This document shows, in pieces, positions 29,811 through 38,567 of a stretch of DNA of 64,000 nucleotides. Source of the DNA: Pseudogemmobacter hezensis. Lineage in GTDB: Bacteria > Pseudomonadota > Alphaproteobacteria > Rhodobacterales > Rhodobacteraceae. The stretch covers positions 1 to 64,000 of the forward strand of contig NZ_JABJXT010000014.1 of the NCBI RefSeq assembly GCF_013155295.1. The letters run 5' to 3'. The notes beneath the pieces were generated by a model. It did no database searches and was not told the DNA's origin. It saw only the letters and a list, made by a program, of their open reading frames with translations. Positions within the stretch are counted from its first letter, which is position 1, and every line of letters starts with the position of its first letter. Position numbers and translations under genes: made by a program.

Positions 29811-30643
29811 GGAAAGGCCTCGGGGCAGTGAGAGGGGTAAAAGCTGATATCGGGCCGCGCCCGCATCAGCGCTGACAGCGCGGTAAAGGTTTGCAGATAG
29901 GCCTGCGCATCGCCCAGCCGCCGCAGCGTGCTGTCAGGCGGTGGCGCGTTGTCGCGCAGCGCCGCAAGGCTCCAGGCGGCATCGGCGATCAGGAAGGCCG
30001 GGCCCCGGGTGGTTTTTGGGGTGGTTTCGGGCAGAAAAAGGCCAAACTGACCGTGGCCGTGACCCGGCAGCGCGACCGCCAGCAGGCTGGCCTGCGGGTC
30101 AAGCGCGTGAAAGATGCCTATTGCATCCAGCCCAGGCGGGGCAGGGACGCGGGGCAGATCCTCGATAAAATCGGGTGAAAGGCGCGAAAGCTGACGACGC
30201 AGGCCCTCGGGGCAACCTGCCCTGAGCGTGGCGATGCGCGATCCGGCCTGCATATGCGTCCAGGCGCTGCGCGATGTCAGAACGCGCCCGGGCGGCTGGG
30301 GCAGATCGAAAAGGCCTGCGATGTGATCGGCATGCAGATGCGACAGGATCACGGTGGCGGGCCGGGCGTTCAGTCGCGCCAGCTGCCTGGTCAGGTGCTG
30401 ATCTTCGGGCAGGGTTACCGGGGTCAGCCAGCGATAGATGCGTTCCGGGAAGGGGGCGGTCGCATCGAAAAACGCCCGGCCATAGCCGCTGTCAAACAGG
30501 ATGTCGCCCAGCGTCGGGTGGCGGATCAGCACCACCCCGGCGGGAAAGCGGATCGGGCCCCAGCCCGCGTCGCGGCGCGACAGGCGGGCAGGTGCGCTGC
30601 AATGGCCGACGCGAAAAGGGATGATTTCAGGTGGAGTAGTCAC
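29807..30643 (-). CDS. Metallo-beta-lactamase-fold hydrolase
   Basis: 278 residues from GTG 30643, which has GAGGGAA directly upstream; ATG 30655 adds four residues. The metal-binding motif HLHADH sits near residue 102, followed by further MBL-fold elements (PGHGHGQFGLFL with His and a later Asp in LIADAAW). It resembles lactonase/glyoxalase-II-like hydrolases, so a lactone or thioester substrate is possible. It overlaps the reductase gene by 17 bases and the adenylating enzyme gene by 4, so all are translated together. Confidence 0.82.
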   Translation of the reverse strand: MTTPPEIIPFRVGHCSAPARLSRRDAGWGPIRFPAGVVLIRHPTLGDILFDSGYGRAFFDATAPFPERIYRWLTPVTLPEDQHLTRQLARLNARPATVILSHLHADHIAGLFDLPQPPGRVLTSRSAWTHMQAGSRIATLRAGCPEGLRRQLSRLSPDFIEDLPRVPAPPGLDAIGIFHALDPQASLLAVALPGHGHGQFGLFLPETTPKTTRGPAFLIADAAWSLAALRDNAPPPDSTLRRLGDAQAYLQTFTALSALMRARPDISFYPSHCPEAFP

Positions 30644-31601
30644 GAATTCCCTCATCCAGCGTCACCTGGGGATGGTAATGCAGCACCTCTCGGGCGGCTG
30701 CGATGTCAAGCGTCAGGCTGCGCCCCAGCGAGGCCACCGCCTGACGGGTCAGGATCGGCTCGACCGAGGGGCGAAAGACGCGATGGCCTGTCTCAAGTAT
30801 GGTCGCAATCGCCATGGCGAGGCCATAGGGCAGATGTTTGCGGCGCGGGGTCAGGCCGAAAATCGCCGCTGCGCGACTGGCCAGATCGCTGAAACGCCAG
30901 GCCTCGCCCGAGGTGATGTTGAAGGCGCGGCCCCCGGCCTGATCGGCATATCGCGCCGCCAGCACCATGGCACGGGCTGCGTCAGAGACATGGGTGACGT
31001 CGATCAGCGCCTCGCCGCCCGCGATCAGCGGCAGTGTTCCGCGTTCCATCGCGGCCCGCAGGCGTGGCATCAGCGAGCGGTCGCCCCGCCCATAGATCGC
31101 GCGGGGGCGCAGCGCCACCACCCGCATCGCGCCGGGGCGGTCGGCGGCCAGGGCCAGCGCCTCGGCCTGGGCCTTGGTGCGGGCGTAATGGGTGGCAAAG
31201 CGGGCGGGCAGGGGCGCATCCTCGCGCAGGTTCAGCCGATCCGTGCCGTCGGCATAGATGCTGGGCGATGAGGCGAAGATGAAGCGCTTCACCCCGGCCT
31301 CGGCTGCGGCTTTTAGCAGGCGGCGGGTAGCGGTGACGTTCAGCGCCTCAAAATCCTCACGCCGCCCCCAGGCTGACGACAGCGCGGCACAGTGAAAAAC
31401 AGTCTCTGTTCCTGCCAAAAATGGCGTAAACGGCCGGGGATCACGCAGATCCAGCGCCAGGAAATTCGCGCCGATTTCTGTCAGCGCTGCCCCTTCGCGA
31501 CGGTTGCGCCCCTGGGCGGTGACCGTCTTTCCCGCCGCGCAAAGCTGCCGGGTGATTTCAGCGCCCAGGCATCCGGTGGCCCCTGTGATCAGGACCGACA
31601 T
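30627..31601 (-). CDS. NAD(P)-dependent epimerase/reductase (3beta-HSD/OleD-like)
   Basis: 324 residues of the extended short-chain dehydrogenase family. The Rossmann motif GATGCLG is at residues 7-13, followed by the active-site Ser region FASSPSIYADG and catalytic Tyr139/Lys143 in HYARTK. The overall layout is like 3-beta-hydroxysteroid dehydrogenases and OleD, the reductase of olefin biosynthesis. Coupled by a one-base overlap to the KAS III gene. A natural guess is that it reduces the ketosynthase product. Confidence 0.82.
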   Translation of the reverse strand: MSVLITGATGCLGAEITRQLCAAGKTVTAQGRNRREGAALTEIGANFLALDLRDPRPFTPFLAGTETVFHCAALSSAWGRREDFEALNVTATRRLLKAAAEAGVKRFIFASSPSIYADGTDRLNLREDAPLPARFATHYARTKAQAEALALAADRPGAMRVVALRPRAIYGRGDRSLMPRLRAAMERGTLPLIAGGEALIDVTHVSDAARAMVLAARYADQAGGRAFNITSGEAWRFSDLASRAAAIFGLTPRRKHLPYGLAMAIATILETGHRVFRPSVEPILTRQAVASLGRSLTLDIAAAREVLHYHPQVTLDEGIRDYST

Positions 31602-32644
31602 CAGAATCGCACCACGAGACCGCCCAGCGACAACCCCGCCGAGGTGCCAACCAGCATCGTCAGATCGCCGCGCTTCAGGCGGCCAGAGGTGATCGCGTGA
31701 TGCAGGGCCGAGGGGATTGAGGTGGCGATCTGATTGCCCACCCTGTCAAAGATGCGCACCACCTTTTCCACCGGCACGCCCAGCCGCGCCAGCCCGTGAT
31801 CCAGCGCCGGGCCAGAGGCCTGATGTGGCACTATACAGGCCAAATCGTCGAATTTGACGCCAGCATCGCCCAGCAGCCCTTTCAGGAAACGCGGCAGATA
31901 ACGGGCCGAGATGCGAAAGGCGGTCTGCCCATCCATGCGGAATGTATTGGTGCGGTTCAGCAGCGCCGCATCGCGCAGCCCGCCATATCGGGTGCCGCCG
32001 CCCGCCAGGACGCAGGCGTCATGGCCCTCGGAATAGGTCTCAAAACGGTGGGCCAGCACGCCCTCGCCGTGATCTGCCCCCAGCACCACCGCCGCCGCGC
32101 CATCGCCAAAGATCGCGGCCGTGTCGGGCTCGTCCCAGTTCAGCCCGACAGAGGAAATATCGGCCGAAAAGACCAGCACCCGCCGCGCCCGCCCCGCCGC
32201 GATCTGCATCGCCGCCAGATCCAGCGCCTGGACAAAGCTGAGGCAGGTCGCGTTCACGTCATAAGACGGGATCCCTGATTTCCCCAGCCCCAGCCGCGCC
32301 TGAACCAGCGTCGCGGTCGAGGGGATCGCCTGTTCCATCACCCCGCAGGCCCCGATGATCAGATCCAGTTCGGCAGGTTTGACGCCCGCCGCAGCCAGGG
32401 CGTCGCGTGCGGCCATGGCGGCCATCATCGAAGAGGTCTCGTCCTCGCTGGCGATATGGCGGCTGCGCAGCCCGTAACGTGCCTCTGTCTGTCCCTGTGG
32501 CCAGCCAAGACGGCGGTCGATTTCGGCAGAGGTCAGCACCTCGCGCGGCAGGTAGGCCCCGCTGCCCAGGATGCGCATCGCAGCTGTCTGATGTGACGCC
32601 GCAGCGTGACCAGACCGGGAATCGGGCTTTGAAAGGGGGGGCAT
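31601..32644 (-). CDS. Beta-ketoacyl-ACP synthase III-like (OleA-like) ketosynthase
   Basis: 347 residues from ATG 32644 (AAGGT upstream); an internal ATG at 32578 (MRILGSGAYLP) matches the usual family start. The thiolase-fold catalytic triad is complete in this numbering: Cys134 in NATCLSF, His274 in VPHQASG and Asn304 in RVGNQIATS. KAS III enzymes join an acyl-CoA to malonyl-ACP; OleA-like relatives join two acyl-CoAs. First gene of an operon divergent from tetR, directly behind the operator at 32659. A role in normal fatty acid synthesis is unlikely given the partners. Confidence 0.85.
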   Translation of the reverse strand: MPPLSKPDSRSGHAAASHQTAAMRILGSGAYLPREVLTSAEIDRRLGWPQGQTEARYGLRSRHIASEDETSSMMAAMAARDALAAAGVKPAELDLIIGACGVMEQAIPSTATLVQARLGLGKSGIPSYDVNATCLSFVQALDLAAMQIAAGRARRVLVFSADISSVGLNWDEPDTAAIFGDGAAAVVLGADHGEGVLAHRFETYSEGHDACVLAGGGTRYGGLRDAALLNRTNTFRMDGQTAFRISARYLPRFLKGLLGDAGVKFDDLACIVPHQASGPALDHGLARLGVPVEKVVRIFDRVGNQIATSIPSALHHAITSGRLKRGDLTMLVGTSAGLSLGGLVVRF

Positions 32645-32658
32645 GGGACATACCTTAT

Positions 32659-32671
32659 TGAACGTTGTTCA
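32659..32671. promoter_or_regulatory. TetR operator candidate 1
   Basis: TGAAC-GTT-GTTCA, a perfect 5-bp inverted repeat. It lies just upstream of the KAS III start and downstream of the presumed minus-strand promoter, a blocking position. It shares the TTGAAC/GTTCA core with the second box at 32712. Confidence 0.65.
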
Positions 32672-32676
32672 GTAAC

Positions 32677-32706
32677 TCTTGACCTAAGATCGCAAATCCG
32701 TCAAGA
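32677..32706. promoter_or_regulatory. Overlapping divergent promoters (candidate -35 boxes)
   Basis: TCTTGAC (32677-32683) and GTCAAGA (32700-32706) form a perfect inverted repeat, placing a TTGAC -35-like element on each strand facing outward across a 16-base spacer. Each operator box then falls just beyond where the matching -10 would lie. The -10 hexamers themselves are weak. Confidence 0.4.
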
Positions 32707-32711
32707 CTTAA

Positions 32712-32726
32712 TTGAACGGCGTTCAA
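32712..32726. promoter_or_regulatory. TetR operator candidate 2
   Basis: TTGAACG-G-CGTTCAA, a perfect 7-bp inverted repeat, 39 bases upstream of the tetR start. Same core as the box at 32659. The pair suggests the regulator represses both its own gene and the four-gene operon. Confidence 0.7.
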
Positions 32727-32765
32727 CGCCACGATAAGCCGCGCCCTTTACAGGACAGACCAGCC

Positions 32766-33365
32766 ATGAGCCGCCCCCAGAGAGTTCCCCGCGCCGAGCT
32801 GCGCCAGGCAATCCTTGATGCCGCCCGTGATATTCTGGACCGTGAGGGCGTCTCTGGCCTGTCGGCCCGCGCGATCGCGCGTGAGGTGGGCTATACGGCG
32901 GCCTCAATTTACAACGTGTTCGGCTCGATGTCGGACATATTGATGGAGGTCAATCGTGAGACCTTTGTCGAGCTGGAAAAGCTGATCGCAGGCCTGCCCG
33001 CGAATGAGCCGCCCTCGGCGCGGCTGCATCTGCTGTGCCAGGCCTATATCAGCTTTATGCGGCGCAATCCGGCGCTGTGGAATGCACTTTTTGGCGGCAC
33101 GCGTCATCGTGAGACCTTTCCCGAATGGTATGCCGAGGCGATCCGGCGGCTGTTTGGCCAGCTGACGCATCTGCTGATGGCCCATGCCCCGGGGCTGGAG
33201 CCTGAGCGCGCGCAGCGCCTGACAGAGCAGCTTTATGTGGCGATCCATGGCGCGGTGGCGCTGGAAAGCGACCGCAGGCTGGACATTCTGACCAGCCAGA
33301 GCGCGGGCGAGATTGCCGCCTCGGTGCTGGATGCGATGCTGATCCGGCTGAAGCCGAAAGCCTGA
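32766..33365 (+). CDS. TetR-family transcriptional regulator
   Basis: 199 residues. N-terminal TetR helix-turn-helix (residues ~10-55, with LSARAIAREVGYTAASIYNVFG) and an all-alpha ligand-binding domain with TetR_C_33-type character. Divergent from the KAS III operon, with two inverted-repeat boxes in the shared region. TetR proteins of this kind often sense acyl-CoAs or other hydrophobic ligands, consistent with an acyl-derived product. ATG 32766 is used; an upstream ATG at 32712 lies within operator 2. Confidence 0.9.
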   Translation: MSRPQRVPRAELRQAILDAARDILDREGVSGLSARAIAREVGYTAASIYNVFGSMSDILMEVNRETFVELEKLIAGLPANEPPSARLHLLCQAYISFMRRNPALWNALFGGTRHRETFPEWYAEAIRRLFGQLTHLLMAHAPGLEPERAQRLTEQLYVAIHGAVALESDRRLDILTSQSAGEIAASVLDAMLIRLKPKA

Positions 33366-33527
33366 GCGCTGGCCGGTGTGACCGCGCCGCATTTTAATAT
33401 CTCGAATACCTGACAGCCGGGCCGCGGAAACCCGGCCTTAAGCATGGCTCTGCTTATCTGTCCTTTGCGACGGGTAAGGGTTGGGGAACCCGATGACCCC
33501 GCCGCTTTTGGTGGAAAGGGGTTCGTC

Positions 33528-34019
33528 ATGAGGGCTTTGAGGGCCCGCATTCGTGCGGTTGCTGCATTGCTGTGTATTGCCTGGAGCGTGGGGGCGGTGC
33601 CGCCGCATTTTGCCAGGCAGGCCGAGGCGCAGATGCGCCCGGGCGGCGCGGCGCGGCCTGCGCTGGTGGTGCGCTCTGATCCGGGTGGGGTTTTGGCGGT
33701 GCGTGACCGCGAGGTGCAGCGCCTGCGCGCCAGCGGCGGGCGGGTAGAGCTGCGCGGCACCTGCAATTCCGCCTGCACCATGTATCTGGGGCTGGATAAC
33801 ATCTGCATCGACCGCCGCGCCAGTTTCGGCTTTCACGGCCCCAGCTCGCATGGGAGGCCGCTGCCCGCCAGCGAGTTTGAGCGCTGGTCGCAGATCATGG
33901 CCCGCAATTACCGCGAGCCGCTGAAACGCTGGTTTCTGGATACCGCCCGCCACCGTATCGACCGCCAGATCCACCTTAGTGGGGCCGAGCTGATCCGGCT
34001 GGGCTATCCTGAATGCTGA
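33528..34019 (+). CDS. Secreted ClpP-like (SAC-motif) hypothetical protein
   Basis: 163 residues with a signal peptide (~residues 1-35, ending near AEAQM). The central motif RGTCNSACTMYL followed by ASFGFHGP is shared with predicted periplasmic proteins of COG3904, which have a ClpP/crotonase-like core whose Ser may act as a nucleophile. The His in FGFHGP would suit a catalytic dyad. There is no experimental function for the group that I can name. Ends 13 bases before the convergent flavin reductase gene. Confidence 0.65.
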   Translation: MRALRARIRAVAALLCIAWSVGAVPPHFARQAEAQMRPGGAARPALVVRSDPGGVLAVRDREVQRLRASGGRVELRGTCNSACTMYLGLDNICIDRRASFGFHGPSSHGRPLPASEFERWSQIMARNYREPLKRWFLDTARHRIDRQIHLSGAELIRLGYPEC

Positions 34020-34032
34020 TGCGAGGGGGGGC

Positions 34033-34542
34033 TCAGCCGCCGAATTCGACCGCACGGCGATAGGCCCGCTGGCCGTAAAGCAGCGTCGCGGGGTTGTCAG
34101 ACAGGGTGACGCGGGTCACATGGCCGACAAAGATGTGATGCGTTTCCCAGTAAAGCGCCGTTGCCAGGCGGCATTCAAACACCGCCGTTGCGCCCGCGAT
34201 CACCGGCTGGCCCAGCGATCCGGGCTGCCAGTCGACCTTGCTGAACCGCTCGTCATGATCGGCCATGCCGCTGCGCCCGGCGAAGATATTGGCGACATCC
34301 AGCTGCCCTTCATGCAGCAGATTGGCGCAAAAGGCGCGGTTGCGCAGGATCGCGCTGGCGGTAGAGCTGCGGTGATGGATGCAGGCCAGCAGCGAAGGAT
34401 GCTCGCCATCCGCCGAGACCGAGGTCAGCGAAGAGATCGTCACGCCAAAGCGCCCTGCCTCACCGTCGGTGGTGGCCACGGCGACGAAAGTGGCGGCGCG
34501 GCTCATGCCTTCGACAAAGCAGCTGCGCAGATCGGGGTCCAT
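34033..34542 (-). CDS. Flavin reductase-domain protein, possible corrin reductase CobR
   Basis: 169 residues of the flavin-reductase-like split-barrel family (HpaC/RutF/DIM6-NTAB). Typical landmarks: VAVATTDGEAGRFGVTISSLTSVSADG, RNRAFCANLLHE and the late HIFVGHVTRV. It is the last gene of a minus-strand series beginning cobO-cobQ. Corrin reductase CobR, which prepares Co(II) corrinoid for adenosylation by CobO, belongs to this same family, so the gene is a candidate. A generic FMN reductase is the alternative. The start has a perfect AGGAGG site. Confidence 0.75.
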   Translation of the reverse strand: MDPDLRSCFVEGMSRAATFVAVATTDGEAGRFGVTISSLTSVSADGEHPSLLACIHHRSSTASAILRNRAFCANLLHEGQLDVANIFAGRSGMADHDERFSKVDWQPGSLGQPVIAGATAVFECRLATALYWETHHIFVGHVTRVTLSDNPATLLYGQRAYRRAVEFGG

Positions 34543-34614
34543 GGTCTCGCCTCCTGTCAGATGCAGTATGTATCCGCGCGGCCAGGGCCAGAGGCCCCTG
34601 TGCCAGGCTGCGGA

Positions 34615-35250
34615 TCAATCCTGCTTTTTGCTGGTGTAGTCGCGCCAGCTGGGCCGGTCCAGCCGGAACACTTCGCGCGTGCGCACATAGTCTGCGCCAT
34701 AAGAGCGGCCGATCAGGTCCAGGCCGGGTGTGTCGACATGGCCGCGCCCGGCATCCAGCACGAAGCGGGCGTCGATATGCAGGGCCAGAACCTCTCCGAT
34801 GATCTGGTGCTGCGCGGGCCCGGTCTGCACCTCTTGCTGCAGACGGCATTCCAGCGCGACGGGGCTGGCGCTAAGGCGCGGCGGCGCGATTTTGACCGAG
34901 GGGCTTAGGGCAAGCCCGGCCAGATCGGCCTCGCTGACGCCCTCGGGCGCGTCGATCGCGGTCAGGTTCATCGCATCGGCCAGCGCGAAGGGCACCAGGT
35001 TCACCACAAATTCGCCGCTGTCACGGATGTTCTGTGCGGTATGTTTCAGCCCGCCATGACGGGCCCTGCTGACGCCCAGGGCGACGGTGGGCGGCGCATC
35101 GCCCATCACGTTGAAAAAGCTGAAGGGCGCGGTGTTCACCAGGCCCGTGACGGATTTCGTCACCACCCAGGCGATGGGGCGCGGCATGACGGTGGCGACC
35201 AGCAGCTTATAGGCGATGCCGTCGGCGGTTTGGGCAAAGTCGAAATGCAA
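34615..35250 (-). CDS. Flavin reductase-like FMN-binding protein
   Basis: 211 residues with the FMN-binding split barrel: VMPRPIAWVVTKS near residue 25, NTAPFSFFNVMGDAPPTVALG and NIRDSGEFVVNLV are family signatures. The length and motifs match the longer branch of the family. It lies between the HPP/CBS gene (13-base gap) and the shorter flavin reductase. It probably binds FMN and reduces an unknown acceptor. Confidence 0.85.
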   Translation of the reverse strand: MHFDFAQTADGIAYKLLVATVMPRPIAWVVTKSVTGLVNTAPFSFFNVMGDAPPTVALGVSRARHGGLKHTAQNIRDSGEFVVNLVPFALADAMNLTAIDAPEGVSEADLAGLALSPSVKIAPPRLSASPVALECRLQQEVQTGPAQHQIIGEVLALHIDARFVLDAGRGHVDTPGLDLIGRSYGADYVRTREVFRLDRPSWRDYTSKKQD

Positions 35251-35262
35251 GCCTCTTCCCCT

Positions 35263-36411
35263 TTAATCGCGCAGCTGCGCAAGCGCTGCAATCAGGTCGG
35301 TTTGGGTGACGATACCCACCAGCCGCCCCGCGGCAAGGATCGGCACCGCGTCATTGACGCCCCCGGCCAGGATCGGCATCAGGTGGTGGATCTCTGTCTC
35401 GGGCGTCAGATGCGGCACATGCGGGTCCATCACCTCATGGGCGCGGATCACTCTGGCCCCGCCTGCGCCCAGCATCCGCGACAGCGTGGCGACAAAGCGG
35501 GTGCCGTTGTGCTGCGCCTCTTCATCGCCGCGCCGGATCAGGTGGATCTGAAAGATCACGCCGCGATAGCTGCCAGCTGCGTCCACCACCGGCAGCGCCG
35601 TAAAGCCGTGCCGCCGGAACAGCGCGGCGACCTCGGACAGCGGGGTCTCGGGCTGCACGGTGACCAGGTCACGCGACATGATATCGGCGCAGGTGGTGGT
35701 GCGGCTCTGATGGCGGGCGGCCAGCAGCTCTGCTGCCGCGATCAGCCGCGCCAGATCCTCGACGCCGATATTGGCGCTTTGGTTGAAGTCTTGCAAAAGA
35801 TGGGCCAGCTCTTCGCGCGATACTGCCAGCCGCTCCAGCGGGGGCGGATCGGTTGGGCCAGCGGCGGCGGGTGCCGGGGGCTGGCGGAATGGATAGCGCC
35901 GCCCGCTAAAATGCGCGACCAGCGCCGCGACGGGCACCAGCGCCAGCGTGCCAAGCGCGACCGGGACCAGCGGATAAAGCAGGCCCAGCTGGGCCGCCAC
36001 CTCGGGGGCCAGCACCGTGGCCAGCGCCACGGCACCGCCCGGCGGGTGCAGCGCCCGGCACAAAAGCATCGCCAGCACCGCCAGCGGCGCGGCCAGCATC
36101 ACCTGCAGCCAGGGGGGCGCCCCGGTCATAATCAGCGCGACCCCAACCAGCGCCGAGATGCTATTTCCGACCACCGCCGACCATGGCTGCGCCAGTGGGC
36201 TGTTTGGCAGCGCAAACAACAGCACCGCGCTGGCCCCGAAGGGCGCGACGATAAACAGCCCCCAGGCCGTATCGGCGGGATGCAGGCTGAACAGCAAAAG
36301 CAGCGCCAGCATGCCGATCAGCATGCCTGCGGTTGCCCGCAGGGCCTCGGGCCAGCCGACAAAGCCCATGGCGGGCCCGGCGTGGCGCAGGATGCGGCGG
36401 ATTCGCGTCAT
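35263..36411 (-). CDS. HPP-family membrane protein with CBS domain pair
   Basis: 382 residues. Four hydrophobic segments (~20-160) include the HPP signature CRALHPPGGAVALATVLAP. The C-terminal half (~235-382) holds two CBS motifs. HPP proteins are proposed anion (nitrite) channels; with CBS domains, a nucleotide-gated channel is the family view. It follows cobQ by 22 bases on the same strand, but the link to cobalamin may be only positional. Start ATG 36411 has AGGGGG upstream. Confidence 0.85.
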   Translation of the reverse strand: MTRIRRILRHAGPAMGFVGWPEALRATAGMLIGMLALLLLFSLHPADTAWGLFIVAPFGASAVLLFALPNSPLAQPWSAVVGNSISALVGVALIMTGAPPWLQVMLAAPLAVLAMLLCRALHPPGGAVALATVLAPEVAAQLGLLYPLVPVALGTLALVPVAALVAHFSGRRYPFRQPPAPAAAGPTDPPPLERLAVSREELAHLLQDFNQSANIGVEDLARLIAAAELLAARHQSRTTTCADIMSRDLVTVQPETPLSEVAALFRRHGFTALPVVDAAGSYRGVIFQIHLIRRGDEEAQHNGTRFVATLSRMLGAGGARVIRAHEVMDPHVPHLTPETEIHHLMPILAGGVNDAVPILAAGRLVGIVTQTDLIAALAQLRD

Positions 36412-36433
36412 GAAAGCCCCCTTATGCGCCGCC

Positions 36434-37894
36434 TTAGCGGGCCAGTGCCAGCAGCCCATCACAATCGAGATGGGCCTCCATATGATCGGCCAGCCGGTCA
36501 AGCACCCGCCCGACCTCTGCGCTGTAATTTACCCCCGCCGCCTGCACCCCGAAATCGCGCAGCCAGGCCGCGCGAAAGGCATCGCTGGTGAAAAGCCCGT
36601 GCAGATAGCTGCCCTCGACCCGGCCATCGGGGGACCGCGCCCCCTCGGGCTGATCGCCGATAAAGGCGAAGGGGCGGGCGCGGTCCGGCCCGTCTGAGCG
36701 ACCTATGTGGATCTCATATCCCTCGACGCTCAGCCCGGTTGGCGCATGGCGGGCGGTGACGCGGGCCAGACGCTTGTCGCCGCCCATCACCGTTTCAATG
36801 TCCAAAAGCCCCAGGCCCGGGGTGGTGCCCGGCGGCCCCTCGATCCCGTCGGGATCAGCGACCGAGTGGCCCAGCATCTGATAGCCGCCGCAAAGCCCCA
36901 GGATGCGCCCGCCGCGCCTGTGGTGGGCGAGAATGTCGATATCCCAGCCCTGAGCCCGCAGGAAAGCCAGATCGCCCCGCGTCGATTTTGAGCCGGGGAT
37001 CACCACCAGATCGGTATCACCCGGGATCGGCTGGCCGGGCAGGATCATCTGCACCGTCAGATCCGGCTCCAGCTTCAGCGGGTCGAGATCGTCGAAATTG
37101 GCGATGCGGCTTAGGGCCAGGCAGGCGACTTTCACCTGCCCCTTGCCGGAAGGGGCCAGATCCAGCGCATCCTCGGCGGGCAAAAGCCGCGCATCCGGGA
37201 ACCAGGGCAGCACGCCGAAACCAGGCCAGCCGGTGCGGGTGGCGATCAGATGATAGCCATCGTCGAACAGGCTGGGATCACCGCGAAAGCGGTTGACCAG
37301 AAAGCCCGCGATCTGCGCGTTGTCGGTGGCATCCAGCACGGCCTGCGTGCCGACGATCTGCGCAATCACCCCGCCGCGATCAATATCGCCCGCCAGCACC
37401 ACCGGCACATCTGCAGCCAGCGCAAAGCCCATATTGGCAATGTCGTTTTTGCGCAGATTGACCTCGGCCGGGCTGCCAGCCCCCTCGACGATCACCAGAT
37501 CGGCGCGGGCCTTCAGGCGCTGAAAGCTTTCCTGCACGGCGGCGGCAATCTTCGGCTTCAGTGCCGCGTAGTCTTTGGCCCGGACCGAGGTCAGGCGCTT
37601 GCCCTGCACCACCACCTGCGCCCCGGTGTCGGTCTCGGGCTTCAGCAAAACCGGGTTCATGTCGCTATGGGGTTCCACCCCGCAGGCCAGCGCCTGCAGG
37701 GCCTGGGCGCGGCCGATTTCACCGCCATCCACTGTCACGGCGGCATTGTTCGACATGTTTTGCGGCTTGAACGGCAAGACGCTTAAGCCCCGCCGCCTGG
37801 CCACCCGGCACAGGCCCGCAACCAGCATCGACTTGCCGACATTCGAGCCGGTGCCCTGGATCATCAGCGCCCGGCCACCTGTCCGGGCGCTCAA
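36434..37894 (-). CDS. cobQ: Adenosylcobyric acid synthase CobQ
   Basis: 486 residues. Amidates four corrin side chains using glutamine and ATP. The N-terminal ATPase domain has [19 protein letters not shown] (P-loop), and the C-terminal class I glutamine amidotransferase-like domain has [11 protein letters not shown] with the catalytic Cys. The start is TTG at 37894, overlapping the cobO stop, with a GGGTGGAG site; an ATG at 37864 is possible. Works after CobO in the pathway. Confidence 0.95.
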   Translation of the reverse strand: MSARTGGRALMIQGTGSNVGKSMLVAGLCRVARRRGLSVLPFKPQNMSNNAAVTVDGGEIGRAQALQALACGVEPHSDMNPVLLKPETDTGAQVVVQGKRLTSVRAKDYAALKPKIAAAVQESFQRLKARADLVIVEGAGSPAEVNLRKNDIANMGFALAADVPVVLAGDIDRGGVIAQIVGTQAVLDATDNAQIAGFLVNRFRGDPSLFDDGYHLIATRTGWPGFGVLPWFPDARLLPAEDALDLAPSGKGQVKVACLALSRIANFDDLDPLKLEPDLTVQMILPGQPIPGDTDLVVIPGSKSTRGDLAFLRAQGWDIDILAHHRRGGRILGLCGGYQMLGHSVADPDGIEGPPGTTPGLGLLDIETVMGGDKRLARVTARHAPTGLSVEGYEIHIGRSDGPDRARPFAFIGDQPEGARSPDGRVEGSYLHGLFTSDAFRAAWLRDFGVQAAGVNYSAEVGRVLDRLADHMEAHLDCDGLLALAR

Positions 37895-38517
37895 AACTCC
37901 ACCCCCGCCTGGGCTTTGATCCCGGCGCGGAACGGGTGTTTGACGACCGTCATTTCTGTCACCAGATCGGCCAGTTCGATCAGCTCGGGCTTTGCATTGC
38001 GCCCGGTCAGCACGACATGGGTCATGGGCGGCTTTTCATCACGCAGAAATTCCACCACCTCACCGAGGTCGAGATAGTCATAGCGCAGGGCGATATTGAT
38101 CTCATCGAGCAGAACCATCCGGTTTCTTTCGTCCCGGATCAGCTCTTTCGCCTTTTTCCAGGCGCGGGCGGCAGCCGCCTTATCGCGCTCCAGGTCCTGG
38201 GTCTCCCAGGTGAAGCCCTCGCCCATGGTGTGGAACTGGCAAAGATCCGCGAAATGGCCAAGGATCAGATCGCGTTCCCCGGTCGACATCGCGCCCTTGA
38301 TGAACTGCACCACGCCGCAGGGCATCTGATGCGCAATGCAGCGCAGGATCATCCCGAAGGCGGAAGAGCTTTTGCCCTTTCCCGGCCCGGTATGGATGAT
38401 GATCAGCCCCTTTTCGCCGGTCTTTTCCGCCATCATCTTATCGCGGGCGGCCTTGATCTTCGCCTTTTTCTCGGCGTGGCGGGTGGCCTCACCGGGGTCA
38501 TTTGGCGCATCACTCAT
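37891..38517 (-). CDS. cobO: Corrinoid adenosyltransferase CobO
   Basis: 208 residues. Transfers the 5'-deoxyadenosyl group from ATP to Co(I) of cobyrinic acid diamide. [17 protein letters not shown] is the family P-loop, and the [12 protein letters not shown] region is conserved. The start ATG 38517 (MSDAPND) is preferred; a longer frame to 38907 runs through the cobalamin riboswitch of the opposite strand. First gene of the minus arm, overlapping cobQ. Confidence 0.95.
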   Translation of the reverse strand: MSDAPNDPGEATRHAEKKAKIKAARDKMMAEKTGEKGLIIIHTGPGKGKSSSAFGMILRCIAHQMPCGVVQFIKGAMSTGERDLILGHFADLCQFHTMGEGFTWETQDLERDKAAAARAWKKAKELIRDERNRMVLLDEINIALRYDYLDLGEVVEFLRDEKPPMTHVVLTGRNAKPELIELADLVTEMTVVKHPFRAGIKAQAGVEF

Positions 38518-38567
38518 TCCTGGCCTCGCTTGACATTGGACGGGTCTGGTGGCTTGGCTGTCGCCAT

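Noticed and set aside
35041-36591. 516-codon open frame opposite the HPP and flavin reductase genes
   Set aside because: It is antisense to well-supported genes, with Gln/His/Arg-heavy composition typical of reverse-strand frames in high-GC DNA.
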